From Girardinichthys multiradiatus (taxonomy: Eukaryota; Chordata; Actinopteri; Cyprinodontiformes; Goodeidae), in assembly GCF_021462225.1 (NCBI RefSeq), contig NC_061812.1:46171363-46235362 (forward strand): 64,000 bases of DNA, given 5' to 3'. Position numbers and translations under genes: made by a program. The notes under the pieces are model-generated. The model did no database searches, was not told the DNA's origin, and saw only the letters and a program-made list of their open reading frames with translations. Positions 10,090 to 20,470 of the stretch are shown here, in pieces (position 1 is the stretch's first letter; each line of letters opens with the position of its first letter).

Positions 10090-12650
10090 ATCTTTCAAGT
10101 GTATGTCAGGCGCAGCTATTTCTTTTGCCTCTCGCACTCCTTCATACAAGCCAATCCCTCACTCATTACCTTGTCAGTTACAGTCAGGCCTCCACGCCTT
10201 ATCAAGATTACATCATTTCCCCTCCACGCCTTGTCAGGCACGTCCAAGTCTAATCTTCTGCTCGCCTCGTCAGCTTCTGCAAGTTCTGATCCGCTTGCCT
10301 AGTCAGGCTTTCATTATTTCCCCTCTACTCCGTGTCAGGGTCGCTCAGGTCCGCACCCTCTATACCTTGTCAGGTTTGTCTCATATCCCCTCCACGCCTT
10401 GCCAGGCTCAACAGGTCTCACTCTCTGTTCTCCTCATCAGGCTCAGCTAATTTCACGTCCTCCACGCCAATCAGGTTGTACCATTCCCTCTCCAAGCTCA
10501 GTGAGCTTCGTCCTTTCTCCTCCACGCGTTAGGCTCTGCTTAGCTCTTACACTCATCTTCTTGTTATGTTTCCTTTTCCCTCATCCCTTAGCCAGTTTCT
10601 CATCCTTCCTCTTCTGCGCCTGTCAGGATCACTTCATCCACTCTTCTCGCCTCCCTTCTTCTCCTTCATTCGTATATCTTCAGCTCGGTCTTGCTCTGCA
10701 TGTTTTGGGGGAAGACTAATCTTAATCCTGTGATGTTCAAGCCTTCCACGGGCTTCTCAGGTTAGGTGAATTTACTTCCCCTATCAATTTGTTAGTTCCT
10801 TCTAGAAATTTAGTCTTCTCAGACCTCAAGTTCTCTCCTGATAATTTCATACCAATGGAAAGGCCCATGTTCTGCCCATCTCTAGCATGCTTAAATCCAC
10901 TCTTAAAACATTACACACTTAGCTCGCCCAGCATACCCTTCTTTCTCACTCTAGAAGGAGCCCCATGTCTGCCTCCTGGTTCTTTAAGTTTTGAGGCATC
11001 TTTAAACTAGTACAACCCGCCTCCTAGTCAGGTGTTAAGTAACTTAGAATTGGAGCTGCCTCTACAGCAGCAACCCAAGCGTTTATACAGCTTCCCTCCA
11101 TCAACTCGGCCGTTGGACTTCTTCAGCCACAGTCGCCAGACTTCCACTCTGCACTAGCTGTTCAACAATCTCCCAGCTCTTAGGAATGAGCTTCCTGCAT
11201 TTACTGGTTGGTGGTTACCAGCTGTATCTAATCTTTCTCCCTCGCTCTATATCAACTATAATCTTTTACAGGTACTTTTCTATTTCTTTTGCCCTTTTTT
11301 AATCGGAGGCCAATTATTCCTTGTCTTCTTTGTCATTCTTTACGTAATAGATCTGACCCACATACAGAAGAACACTCTGAAGGACAACCGAATCAGTGAA
11401 AGGTGTTTTATTTACAACAAGTGAGACTGGAACATGAACGGGTGAATCGACAACTGTATGGAAAGAGGGGGAAGAGAACTGGTGAAACCAAGAACTATTA
11501 TGTTGCGAAATCAACGAAAAGAAACTATGATAAACAGGAAAACGGCTTACTAAGTAAGTACAGTCAGGTCGCCAGGGGTAGAGGGATTCGGGGTCCAGGT
11601 TTACGAAGGGGAGTAATCCAGATGGTTTCTCTTATGCTGTTGAGTGAGCTTTGGTGAGATCAGGAGTTAGTTTAATGCTCAGGTACTTGCGTTGGAGGGT
11701 GGACAGGGTACGCTTATGCCTTGGTTCAGGAGACGGAGGAAAACAGGAAGCTGCCAGCTTGGTCCTTGGAAACGAAATCCACCTAAACGTAGATAATCAT
11801 GATCATCCAGAAATTTCTGGAACTGAAGTCAGTGTTCAACGAAGGTAATCAAAAGATTCAGGTTTCTGCCTGTGAAGGAACATACACAAAGTCAACTTAG
11901 AGACAAGGAACAAAGCATAGCTTAGAAGTGGCTGAGCTTGTTACCATTGAAGGCAAACACTCTGGCATCAAAGTACTGGCAGCCTCCTGCTTAAATACTC
12001 CTCCATGCAATTAGCAGATCAGTCGCACCTGTCACCCAGCACACCTGAGAAACTCCAGCACTATCTGGAAACTGAAAACAAAGTGCAAACAAAACACAAA
12101 CACACACACTGAACCCAGACCCCAACATTCTTAAGCTTTCATTTGATCAGGTCTATTCTCCTTCCTCCTTTCTGCCTTCACATTCGATTTATCTTCCAAC
12201 CCCTAATTAATAGATCTGTATTATAACTTTATTTCACATCTTCATCTGCATTTCCTTCATGTCATTTTCACCAATACATAGCTCTTCCAAAATTTCTTCA
12301 TCTCACTTTATTTTCCACTTCTTTATCCAATCCTATTTCCCATTTAATTTAAACTCCTTCTTCCCTTTAATTACCCTCTTATTTCCTGCCTTTATTCTTT
12401 CATTACCCAATCTATGTATTTCTTATGCTCAGCTTTATCTGTTCATAGCTTTATTCCATTTCTTTATCTGTATATCTTCTGCGGAATATACTCATCATGC
12501 ATTGCCCTCACGGCATATCTATCATCTTTCAAAATTGCCCTCTAGGCATATCCATCATCATGCATTGCCCTCACGGCATATCTATCACCTTGCATTACTC
12601 TCTAAGCATATTATCATCATGCATTGCATCCCTGTCTTCTCTTATTGAGT
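10090..12650. repeat. CT-rich repeat with degenerate minisatellite, split by a solo LTR
   Basis: From 10110 to 10560 the phrase CTCCACGCCTTGTCAGG and variants recur about every 40-60 bp. CT-rich sequence continues to 11330 and resumes at 12133, where units like GCATTGCCCTCACGGCATAT recur three or four times (12495-12625). The LTR at 11331-12127 interrupts it. ORFs here (for example 9974-10450) follow the composition and are not believed. The family is not recognised. Confidence 0.5.
11331..12127 (-). mobile_element. Solo LTR, minus orientation, with TTCTT target duplication
   Basis: On the plus strand the insert starts TGTCATTC and ends CCCCAACA. It is flanked by TTCTT at 11326-11330 and 12128-12132. 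Read on the minus strand it begins TGTTGGGGTCTGGG and includes GGAGTATTTAAGC, a probable TATA region. The same start and GGAGTATTTAAGC occur in the plus-strand fragment at 36800-37060, so this is a repeated LTR family. No internal retroviral region is attached. The length (797 bp) is ordinary for a Gypsy or ERV LTR. Confidence 0.8.
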
Positions 12651-12654
12651 CTGT

Positions 12655-12905
12655 CCAGGTTGAAATACGATTTTAACCAGCCTATTGCTGTTCTCCTGAT
12701 CCCTACACAATGTTCTGCAGCCTTTTTAAGAGAATATTGTGATCAACTGTATCAAATGCAGCACTAAGATCTAACAGGCCATAAGAATATCATTAGTGAC
12801 GTCCACCAGTGCTGTTTCAGTAGTACGATAAACTCTGAAACCTGACAAACTCTTTAAACACATCAGTGGTGTATAAATGCTCACACACTTGATTAGCAAC
12901 TATAT
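12655..12905 (-). pseudogene. RT motif A piece of a minus-strand L2/Rex1-type LINE
   Basis: The minus strand reads LDLSAAFDTVDHNILLKRLQ (about 12725-12785), the catalytic motif A of L2/CR1/Rex1-type reverse transcriptases. Stops follow at once, so it is decayed. It is the most 3' recognised piece of a LINE whose earlier parts lie at 16613-17080, 19310-19507 and 20471-20735, all on the minus strand and in the right order. An AT dinucleotide run lies at 12901-12920. Confidence 0.75.
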
Positions 12906-13065
12906 ATATACTATATATAAGGGCCACATGGCCCTGTCTTTCAGTGTTTAACCCTTTCTCTCTCCTAGACATGGCGATTGACTGAGCTTTACTGAAACTA
13001 ATTTTATGTGCTCTTTTTCAGACTCTAACCTTGAAAACTGGCTCAGAGTTGATATGTTCTTTCTT

Positions 13066-13901
13066 TCTAGGTGAAACAACTGAAGAGCACTCTGGTTGGG
13101 TATGGCATATGCCTCCAGCCACTTGGTGAAATAGTCCATGGCGACCAGGATGTAGCGGTTTCCCCTTTTGGTCACGAGAAATGGCTCCAGGACACCAACA
13201 CCCACCCGTTCCATGGGAGCACCCGACTGGTACTGCTGCAGAGGGGCATGTGATCACTGGGTGGGCCCCTTTTTTGCTGTACAAGCATCACACCAATGAA
13301 CATGAAGCTCCACATCCAGGCGGCAGCCGGGCCAGTGGAACCTAGACCTGAGGTGATGCAGTGTCTTGGCAACCCCAAAATGGCCCACCCCTACAGAACC
13401 ATGGACCATCTGTAGCACCTTTGTCCGCAGCTGTTTGGGTACCGACAACCGCAGGATATTGCGCTGCGTTGCCGGAGCCTGCCACTGCCAATAAAGGACC
13501 CCATCGTGGCAGCGGATGTTAGACCACTGGAAGTACAGCGCTTTAATCAAGGAGTCCAGTGCAGCAATCATCTCCCAGGCGCGCCGCTGGTCAGCCTCCA
13601 CCCACAGCCTGAGGCGAGCAAGGACGGGGTCCTGATTCTGCTCCTTCCGCAACTGCTCAGGCCCCATAGCTTCCACACTGTCTGTAGTCCCCACCACAGA
13701 GCATTTAGGATGCAGTGGGTTGCTGCTGACAGCTCGTTTGGCCACTGCCCGGAGATCCACTGGGCTGCAATCTCCCACCGGTTGGCACTGCCGACAGTTA
13801 GCTCCTATCGTGCACGGCCGGCTGGACAAGGCATCAGAATTACCATGGAGACGGCCAGCCCGGTGGACAATCCGGAAATAATAGTCTTGCAGCGCCTCCA
13901 A
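13066..13901 (-). pseudogene. End of RNase H and integrase of the Gypsy element, truncated
   Basis: The minus-strand frame 13254-13901 (215 residues) starts with the RNase H end (IVHRAGRLHGNSDALSS). It then carries the integrase zinc domain with the HHCC pattern (VGHFGVAK ... HWCDACTAKKG). The catalytic core begins in another frame with VAMDYFTKWLEAY, first catalytic aspartate at 13134-13136. The sequence then departs from integrase at about 13066, so the second aspartate, the glutamate and the C-terminal domain are lost. Integration by this copy is impossible. Confidence 0.85.
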
Positions 13902-15000
13902 TCACCGAGCTAGTTGGCCCTCTGGCTCTTTGAAGTTCAACAGCCAAGTCAAGGATGTGTGATCTGTGCGGAGAAGGAACTTCATCCCATAGAGGTAGTG
14001 GCGAAAGTGTCGCACCCACTGAACCACAGCCAACAACTCTCGCTGAGTGACACAATAATTCCTTTCAGGATGGCTGAGGGTGTAACAAGCCACAACCCAT
14101 TCTTCATCCTTCTCCCCCTGAGAGAGGACTGCCCCGATGCCTCTATCACTGGCATCAGTGTCAACAACAAAGGGCTGGTTTGGATCAGGATACTGCAATA
14201 CTGGGGCCTCAATTAGTGCTGTCCTGAGTCCAGAAAAGGCAGCAGCGCAGTCCTCATCCCAGTGAAATCTTTGTCCCTTCTGGGTTAGTCGATATAGAGG
14301 ACTGGCAATGGATGCAAAGTCCCTCACAAACCTCCGGTAGTAAGAAGTTAGCCGCAAGAAACTGCGCATCTCACTGGTATTCCGTGGCACCGGCCAATCC
14401 CTCACTGCGCTGACCTTATTTGGGTCTGTGGACACTCCTGCCGCACTGATGACATGGCCCAGAAAGGTGGTCTCTCTCCGAAACAGGTTGCACTTCCGTG
14501 GTTGAAGGCGCAGGTTGGCCTGGCAAATGGCTTTAAAGACTTCCTTGAGGTTGGCCAGGGCAGTCTCAAAGTTGCCTGGATGCACAAGGAGGTCATCCAA
14601 GTATACTACACAGCGGCTTCGTGGGCCATGGGCCAGCACTCTCTCCATCAGACATTCAAAGGTAGCTGGGGCATTACAGAGGCCGAACGGCATCACTTTA
14701 AATTGCCACAGTCCTTTTCCACTAAGACCACCGGTGCTGCCCAGGGGCTGTTGGAAGGCTCTATGACATCAGCCTCCAACATCTCTTCAATCTTCTTCTT
14801 TGCTGCAGCTTACTTTGAGAAAGGCAGACGATGGGGCCGCAGACGGATGGGTCTTGTTTCTCCAGTGTCAATGTCATGTTGAATAAGATTGGTGCAGGAA
14901 CACTCCTTGTCTTTGGCAGCACAAATGTCAATGTAGGCCTCCAGCAGGACTCGTAACTGCTCGCTCTGCACCTGGCTCAGTCCTTCACAGCTCTGCAGGC
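13902..15000 (-). pseudogene. Reverse transcriptase-RNase H of the Gypsy element, motif A deleted
   Basis: The RT begins near 15000. RLRPHRLPFSK ends at a stop at about 14808, and the frame then reads EMLEADVIEPSNSPWAAPVVLVEKD. At about 14715 it jumps directly to WQFKVMPFGLCNAPATF. The roughly 65-80 residues normally between these motifs are missing, including the first catalytic aspartate. The rest (13902-14696, 264 residues) is open and carries the YLDD box at 14592-14603, the thumb, and the RNase H with VDTDASDRGIGAVLSQ. With motif A absent this RT cannot polymerise. RNase H continues into the next frame at 13901. Confidence 0.85.
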
Positions 15001-15480
15001 ACAGCTCACGTACAGCTTTCCTGGTCTCCTCAGACGGCAGCCCAGCAGGTATCCTTCCCACCCCCATGCAGTCATCAGATGGTCTTGGAAGGTCCCTGTC
15101 ATGACCTGTAAGTGTTGGTGTACTGGCTTGTCGCACCCCTTTCTGATATTGGGGGTAGAGTTGGGTGGTTTTGTGACCCAACAGGAGTGTGGCTGCCATA
15201 ACATCTATTACGACCCCCCCATGTTGTCAACAAGTCCAGTCCAATGATGCAGGGCTCTTGGATGTCTGCCAGCCAGAACAAATGTTGGTTGCTCTCACCA
15301 TCCACCTCTACATCCAGGACCCGCCGACCTTAAATCCTGACATGCTCACCCGTAGCAGTGGTGACGTAACGCTTGGTTAGAGTCCACCCTTGGGGGCTTG
15401 ATGCTTTTGTGTCAGGCAGTGTGCCTGGTCTGACCAAGGAAACCGTGGCCCCAGTGTCTATTAAGCCACAAAGGGAACAC
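15000..15480 (-). pseudogene. Aspartic protease region of the Gypsy element
   Basis: The minus strand reads LIDTGATVSLV with the catalytic Asp-Thr-Gly at 15450-15458, and further on CIIGLDLLTTWGG (about 15225-15265), the usual flap and C-terminal GLD motif of Gypsy proteases. The frame changes between these motifs. It would process the Gag-Pol polyprotein. Confidence 0.75.
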
Positions 15481-15572
15481 CATTGAGCATACTGTTCATG
15501 TATAGTCCATGCGGTCCACCCAACTGGCCCAACCGCAATGCATTTCTAGACCCCCTTCAGTACCACCCCCAA

Positions 15573-16320
15573 TCAGTTTAAAATGGGCAAGTCTTGTTTA
15601 TGTGGGGTTGGCGCTGGGCAGTCACGAGCCACATGACCCAGTTCTCCACACCGGTAACACTCTGCCCTTCTGTGTCGCCTCCGTCCCCAGAATGATGGTT
15701 GCAGTTGGGCAGCCGCCGCATTGCTCAGGCTGTTCTCCTCCTCATCACTCCCTTTATTAACCTGGACTGCATACAACCTCGCACCGGTGTTAGTCTTGGT
15801 GCTTAGCATGGGTTCCACTCTTTCTGCCTCTGCCAAGACCGCCAACCATTTGCCACGAGAGTGGACACAGATATGTTCACGGAGTCTGGCTGGTCATAGG
15901 CCCCTGATGAAGGCCTGGAAGGCCAGTTTTCCTGCACCACTGTCTCTACATCAGGGTAACCTTGTCGAGTCCGTAGCAGGATGTCTGCTGCATAGGACCC
16001 CAGGGTCTCACCATCCAGTTGCTGGCGACTAATCAGCTGCTCCCGCGCATGCTCAGCATAGATTCTCTTTCCAAAACGCCTCTGGAGAGCCTCTTGGACC
16101 AATGCCCAATTGTGGAGTTCTCTTGGTCGTAGGTCAGAAAGTACCTGGAGAGCACCCCCTCTCCAAGCTCAGGGCAACTTGTAAGGCCGTCTCTTCTGGG
16201 GACCAGCCACTGAGTTTGGCTGCCATCTCAACCTGGATGAGGTAGCCATCCAGTGCTGTCTCCCCATTATAACGAGGGAGTTTAGCCAGAGCTGGAAGAT
16301 GACATCGTCATTTCCATCAG
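15573..16320 (-). pseudogene. Gag of the Gypsy element
   Basis: Two frames (15803-16102 and 15573-15845) carry a capsid-like region (LDGETLGSYAADILLRTRQGYPD) and then one CCHC zinc knuckle, CYRCGELGHVARDC, near 15615-15660. Gag packages the element RNA into particles. The reading frame changes near 15840, so it is broken. The conserved capsid phrase of the type L..RF.....YA...L is recognisable, which supports assignment to Gypsy Gag. The start near the primer site is not resolved. Confidence 0.75.
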
Positions 16321-16322
16321 AA

Positions 16323-16338
16323 CCCACTTCTGACACCA
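16323..16338 (-). other. tRNA-Leu-type primer binding site of the Gypsy element
   Basis: The minus strand reads TGGTGTCAGAAGTGGG, the classical Gypsy primer site complementary to the 3' end of a tRNA-Leu. It lies one base from the LTR end, as expected. Confidence 0.85.
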
Positions 16339-16339
16339 A

Positions 16340-16523
16340 TGTAACCTCAAGTGGATAGATTCAATAATGACACTCAAGCCTGAGCAGCAAAACAAACTTT
16401 AATAAAACATAACACATGTCCATTCAACAGCCTTCCATCTCACTCACGGTGCACCCAAGCTACAGATTCCACCGCTAAGCACCATGGGAAATATCCCATC
16501 AGATCACTCCTGCAACCATTACA
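16340..16523 (-). repeat. Short 5' LTR (184 bp) of the Gypsy element
   Basis: The plus strand starts TGTAACCTC and ends CCATTACA, giving TGTAA/TTACA inverted ends. It abuts the primer site with one intervening base. The minus strand contains TTTTATTAAAG, a plausible polyadenylation signal. The length is at the short end for Gypsy LTRs. Confidence 0.75.
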
Positions 16524-16544
16524 ATATCCCACTCCAGACTGTTG

Positions 16545-16612
16545 TGAAGTGCCTTGAGACAACATGTGTTGTGAATTGGCGCTATATAAATAAAACTGAA
16601 TTGAATTGAAAA
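16545..16612 (+). repeat. 3' tail of an L2-type retroposon
   Basis: It contains AGTGCCTTGAGACAACATGT and GGCGCTATATAAATAAAACT, ending in GAATT repeats, the typical 3' end of fish L2-type elements. It separates the Gypsy LTR from the minus-strand LINE piece. Confidence 0.65.
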
Positions 16613-17080
16613 CTTAATAAGAACAAAAGATTGGATATAGGTCTGTAATTTATTAAGTAATCATGGTCAAGAGAGGGTTTTTTAAGTAAAGGTTTATTTA
16701 ATGCTATCTTAAAAGCATGCTGTACTTATCCATTTACTAAGATTAATCATATCTACAATAGGGGTGGTAATCAGAGTGAACCTTTTCTTAATAATAATTT
16801 GGTTGGGACTGGGTCTTAACAAACAAGTTTAAGGTTTAGATGAAGCTAATATTTTTGATAGCTCAGCTGGATCAAAACATTCCAAACACGTCAGGATCTA
16901 CAGTTACCTCCAATGTTGTCTCACTTACTGAAGATGAAGTAATCATGTTCGGGAGGATGCCGGTGACTTTATTTTCAATAGAATCCATTTTATTTATAGA
17001 GAATCCCATAAAGACATTACTGCAAATACCTGACTCAACAGAACTGTGACTCTGTAAGTTTGATAACTGTACTAAAAGGA
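16613..17080 (-). pseudogene. RT N-terminal piece of the minus-strand L2/Rex1-type LINE
   Basis: The minus strand reads [15 protein letters not shown] and then NYRPISNL (about 16628-16720), the conserved entry motif of L2/CR1/Rex1-type reverse transcriptases. Upstream sequence to about 17080 resembles the linker between endonuclease and RT. Multiple stops. It is separated from the motif A piece at 12655-12905 by the Gypsy element. Confidence 0.75.
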
Positions 17081-17889
17081 AAGTAGTATTATTCCTCCTC
17101 TGTTATTAATAAGCTGTTCTAGCTTTGCAAAATATCTTTTTATACAACAATAGGTGTGTAGAGCACCATTTTCTGTCTAATTTTCTAACAGGAATTAAAC
17201 CAGGGAGCCAGCCTCCTGTGAATAATTATAATTGGAATCACCATTATTGGTGAAGTTTGTGTGCACAAGCAAGGAAACATTGTATATCAACATCAGTTCA
17301 AACAAGAACCACAATGTGTAAGAACAAGCAAATAAGGACAAGGAACAATATGTAAATGTGTGTTTGTTTTCTTTTCTTTTTGATTTTTTTATATAAGATG
17401 GAAGGCAGGTTGTGATAGCGCAAACTTCAAGAGTTTCAACAATTAGTCTGCTGAGGTCCAGCCATTTGTGTACTGGGAGAAGAGGAGTGGGGAGGGAACA
17501 CATTCCGGTGCTTATGGTTGAGAAAGATAAGATGCTTCCTAGCATCACCTGCTGCTGCCTGTCAGTTAGGAAGTTATGTACACCAGTTCAGAGGTTCTGG
17601 TGCTGGATATATGAAGACTTATCAAAGTGTCTAAGATGTAATATTTCACCTGCCCCACCCTTCGGTGACATCATCTAAGTTGCTTGTAGGGCAACTTAGA
17701 TGATGTCACCATGAAGACAAATTCTGTTCACATGGTTTTTACTGGCTTATGTATCACTGAGAAAACAATCCTCATGAATTGTAAAAATAAAAATGCTCTT
17801 AGTATAGAGACCAGTATAGAGACCCTTTGTTGGATTACATAAATCTGGAGACAGCATCTGCCTCCATGTCAGATCAATCTCTCTGGGCT
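17081..17889. other. Anonymous sequence containing a perfect 20-bp hairpin
   Basis: No gene or family recognised. A perfect inverted repeat lies at 17664-17683 and 17691-17710 with a 7-nt loop (TTGTAGG). It may be a subterminal hairpin of an unidentified transposon. Confidence 0.5.
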
Positions 17890-19250
17890 CCTTTAATCGG
17901 CTCCATCACCTAGTAGGAGTGGGGGACCTTTGGCTCTGTCCTGTGGGGCATTGTTGCTGATACAGGGGGGTGTCTTGGTTTGGGGCATCTGGGGTGGTCC
18001 TGGGTGGGCTGGTTGGGGGGGGTCTGGCAGAGCCACAAGGGGTGGGAAATTGGTGGCTCTCGTGGGTGACATTTGGTGGCTGTATGCGATGCTTTTGGGG
18101 GACCTGTGCTGACCAGTTGGCCGTGCTGCTGCAGGGTGGGTCTGGGGTGGGCTTGGGGTTCCTAGGGTATGTCACCCCAGGCTAGTGTCCTGGCTGGGTC
18201 TGGGGGGCTCGGATCCTGGCGGGTATGTTGCTTGGGTTTGGGGCCCGGGCATACACTGGCGCCCGGCCCTGGCCCAGGGGCCTGCGGTGCTTTGGAGGGC
18301 TTAGAGGACCTTAAGATGGCAGTGAGGTACCATCTCATTGCAGGTTCTCTCTCCATCAAGGAGTGCATTCTGCTGGTGGGGTAGAGGCTCTGTGTGAGGG
18401 GGTGGACAGTGCAGCTGAGCTGGTTGGTGTTTCTCCCTGGGTTGTCGAAGCAGTGGCTGTAATGTAGTCAGCTGCAAGCAGTCCTGGCCGAGCATTGCTG
18501 GAGTTTGTCTAGTCCTGGTGTGGGGTTGGGGGGTCCATTGTGAGTACTATGCTCATTGGTGTCGGCTCTGTTGCGCTTGCAGGCGGAGGCCGGGGTGGCG
18601 TTGCGCGAGGCCCTTGCCTTGCCGTTGTGGCACTGTGTGGTGGAGGGCAAGATGTGGCGGGGGTGCTTCATCCGGGGCTGTGTGTGGAGCTTGTGCTGTA
18701 TGGATGAGTCTCCATCAGCTTTTTGGGGGAGGAGGTCATCTGTAGGGGTGTGCCCTGTGGGGAGGGGATTTATAGCGTTTGTGTTCGGGTGCATGTGTTT
18801 GACATCCGTGTCCTGGTTGGGGGTGGCCGTGTGGGGAAATTCATGTTTGGGTGGGAGGCTTGGAGGGTTGAGATCAGAATTCATTGAGGGGTTGGGACTA
18901 TTTCATTGTGGGACGGTTCTGGTTGGCGGGCTCGTTTGGACCAGGTGGACTCTTCTTTTGTTTGTGGCTCCCTCTCCGCAAAGGAACAGGGTTCGTAGAG
19001 GGCTAGTGTCAGAGCAGGGTGGTTGAGGTCTGGACCGTGGTTGCCAGTGTTCGGGCGGTGCCGGCCCTGCCAGTCTCCAGCTTGGAATGAAAGGGAACAT
19101 CTCCTAGGTCTGGGGGCTGGTTGTCCCTCTGGGGTATTAGTACCTGGACCTGGGAATATAGAGGAGTATGGGGAGTGTGAGTATGTATATGATGCCCAGT
19201 GTGTCTTTACGTTAAATGTGTGTGTGCTTTTATGTGTACGCAAATGTTAC
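17890..19250. repeat. G-rich dispersed repeat, related in inverse to 32745-33125
   Basis: This is a GT-rich plus strand with a second copy of its end (19080-19230) in reverse complement at about 32960-33120. Shared signatures are TCTTTACGTTAAATGTG against the complement ACGTAAAGAC, and CCTGGACCTGGGAATATA against TATTCCCAGGTCCAGG. Long ORFs on both strands (for example 18556-19026) look driven by composition. The family name is not known to me. Confidence 0.6.
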
Positions 19251-19309
19251 AGATTCTTTGAAGGTTATTACAGCATTGTCTAATAATGATATACTATAAG
19301 GAAAATTTC

Positions 19310-19507
19310 TTTCAGGTGTGGAGTATTGAGTTAAATTAAACAAAGAAGTTATTAAGAAATGGTCAGACAGGACAGGGTTATGAAGAAATACTGTTATTTC
19401 TTTACACTCATCGCCATGTCAGCACAAGCCAGTTGAGTATAAAATAGCATTAAAGGCTATATTTAGGCTATCACTTTCAGTGTCAACATGAATGTTGAAA
19501 TCCCCCA
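19310..19507 (-). pseudogene. Endonuclease piece of the minus-strand L2/Rex1-type LINE
   Basis: The minus strand reads [16 protein letters not shown] (about 19460-19508), the catalytic GDFN motif of LINE endonucleases, followed by the usual ...FNAIL. The piece stops at 19508, where a plus-strand L2 fragment has inserted. Its 5' continuation resumes at 20471. Confidence 0.8.
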
Positions 19508-20241
19508 CTATAATGACCTCCCTTACTGACTGTATGGCTGAAATAAAATCATGGTTTTCCACCAATCCACTCAAATTAAACAGTGAAAAAACTGAGGTTC
19601 TCCTAATTGGCACAAAAACCACATTATCCAAAACAAACGGTTTTTCCATTGATATTGACAACTGCTCTGTTTCCCCTTCGCCTCAGGTAAAGAGTTTGGG
19701 TGTCATCCTCGACAGCACTCTCTCTTTCCAATCTCACATCAATAACCTGACCCAGTCCGCCTATTTTCATCTGCAAAATATCAGTCATCTTCGCCCCTCC
19801 CTCACTTCACATACTACTGCCATCCTCGTTCATAGCCTTGTCACTTTCCGTCTTGATTACTGCAATTCCCTCCTGTTCAGTCTTCCACACAAATCTCTTC
19901 ATATGCTTCAACTAGTTCAAAACTCAGCTGCCTGTACCATCTCTAGAACCCCGTCCTTCCATCACATCACTCCTGTTCTGTCAGAGCTCCACTGGCTCCC
20001 CATCAAGTTCAGTATAGACTTTAAAATCATTCTTCTCACTTTCAAGGTTGTCCATAATCTCGCTCCACCTTATCTATCCCATCTTCTCAACATTGCTACT
20101 CCTTCTCGCACTCTCAGATCGTCCTCGTCTATTCATCTGATTGTTCCCTCTGCCCGTCTCACCAACATGGGGGGTAGAGCTTTCAGCCGCTCTGCTCCTC
20201 GGCTCTGGAACTCTCTACCGACTGATTTAAGGAACACTTAA
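19492..20241 (+). pseudogene. C-terminal part of an L2-type reverse transcriptase (open frame)
   Basis: The frame is open for 249 residues. It begins within the thumb region ([19 protein letters not shown]), continues with [18 protein letters not shown] and RLDYCNSLL, and ends with [24 protein letters not shown], all signatures of the L2/CR1 RT C terminus. The catalytic boxes lie in the missing 5' part, so the product would be inactive. The frame being open over about 750 bp implies a fairly recent insertion. The first residues of the ORF (19492-19507) come from the disrupted host LINE, so the ATG is accidental. Confidence 0.8.
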
Positions 20242-20470
20242 ACACTTTCTCAATTCAAATCTTCACTAAAGACTCACTTGTTTAGGACTGCCTTCTGCAC
20301 TTGATTATTTCGCACTGTTACATTTTAACTGCTTGATCGCTGTGTTTATATTTTAATTTTATTTTTATCTGTTCTTGTTTTAATATTGGTTTGTATTCAT
20401 TGTAAGGTGACCTTGAGTGCCTGAAAGGTGCCTATTAAATGAAATGTATTATTATATTATTATTATTATT
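19508..20470 (+). mobile_element. 5'-truncated L2-type LINE 3' end inserted in the minus-strand LINE
   Basis: The insert contains the C-terminal third of an L2-clade reverse transcriptase, then a 3' UTR ending CCTATTAAATGAAATG and an (ATT)n tail at 20447-20470. Sequence homologous to the minus-strand LINE endonuclease resumes immediately on the far side. 5' truncation plus a short tandem-repeat tail is typical of L2 retroposition. Confidence 0.8.

Larger units (their letters stand above)
13066..16523 (-). mobile_element. Gypsy-type LTR retrotransposon, 3'-truncated
   Basis: On the minus strand the order is LTR (16523-16340), primer site (16338-16323), Gag with zinc knuckle, protease, RT, RNase H and integrase, the canonical Ty3/Gypsy order. 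The element ends inside the integrase at about 13066, so the integrase C-terminal part, polypurine tract and 3' LTR are gone. RT has an internal deletion and frameshift, and several stops interrupt the frames. GC-rich coding sequence contrasts with the AT-rich flanks. It lies between two pieces of a minus-strand LINE, so it probably inserted there. Confidence 0.85.

Noticed and set aside
13040..13070. Splice acceptor joining integrase to a new exon (TTTCTTTCTAG before GTGAAACAAC)
   Set aside because: It is on the strand opposite to the Gypsy genes and lies at a repeat breakpoint; no open exon follows on the plus strand.
18556..19026. Long ORFs on both strands suggesting a host gene
   Set aside because: The region is strongly GT-biased, ORFs occur on both strands, and a repeat copy exists elsewhere in the window. 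No domain is visible.
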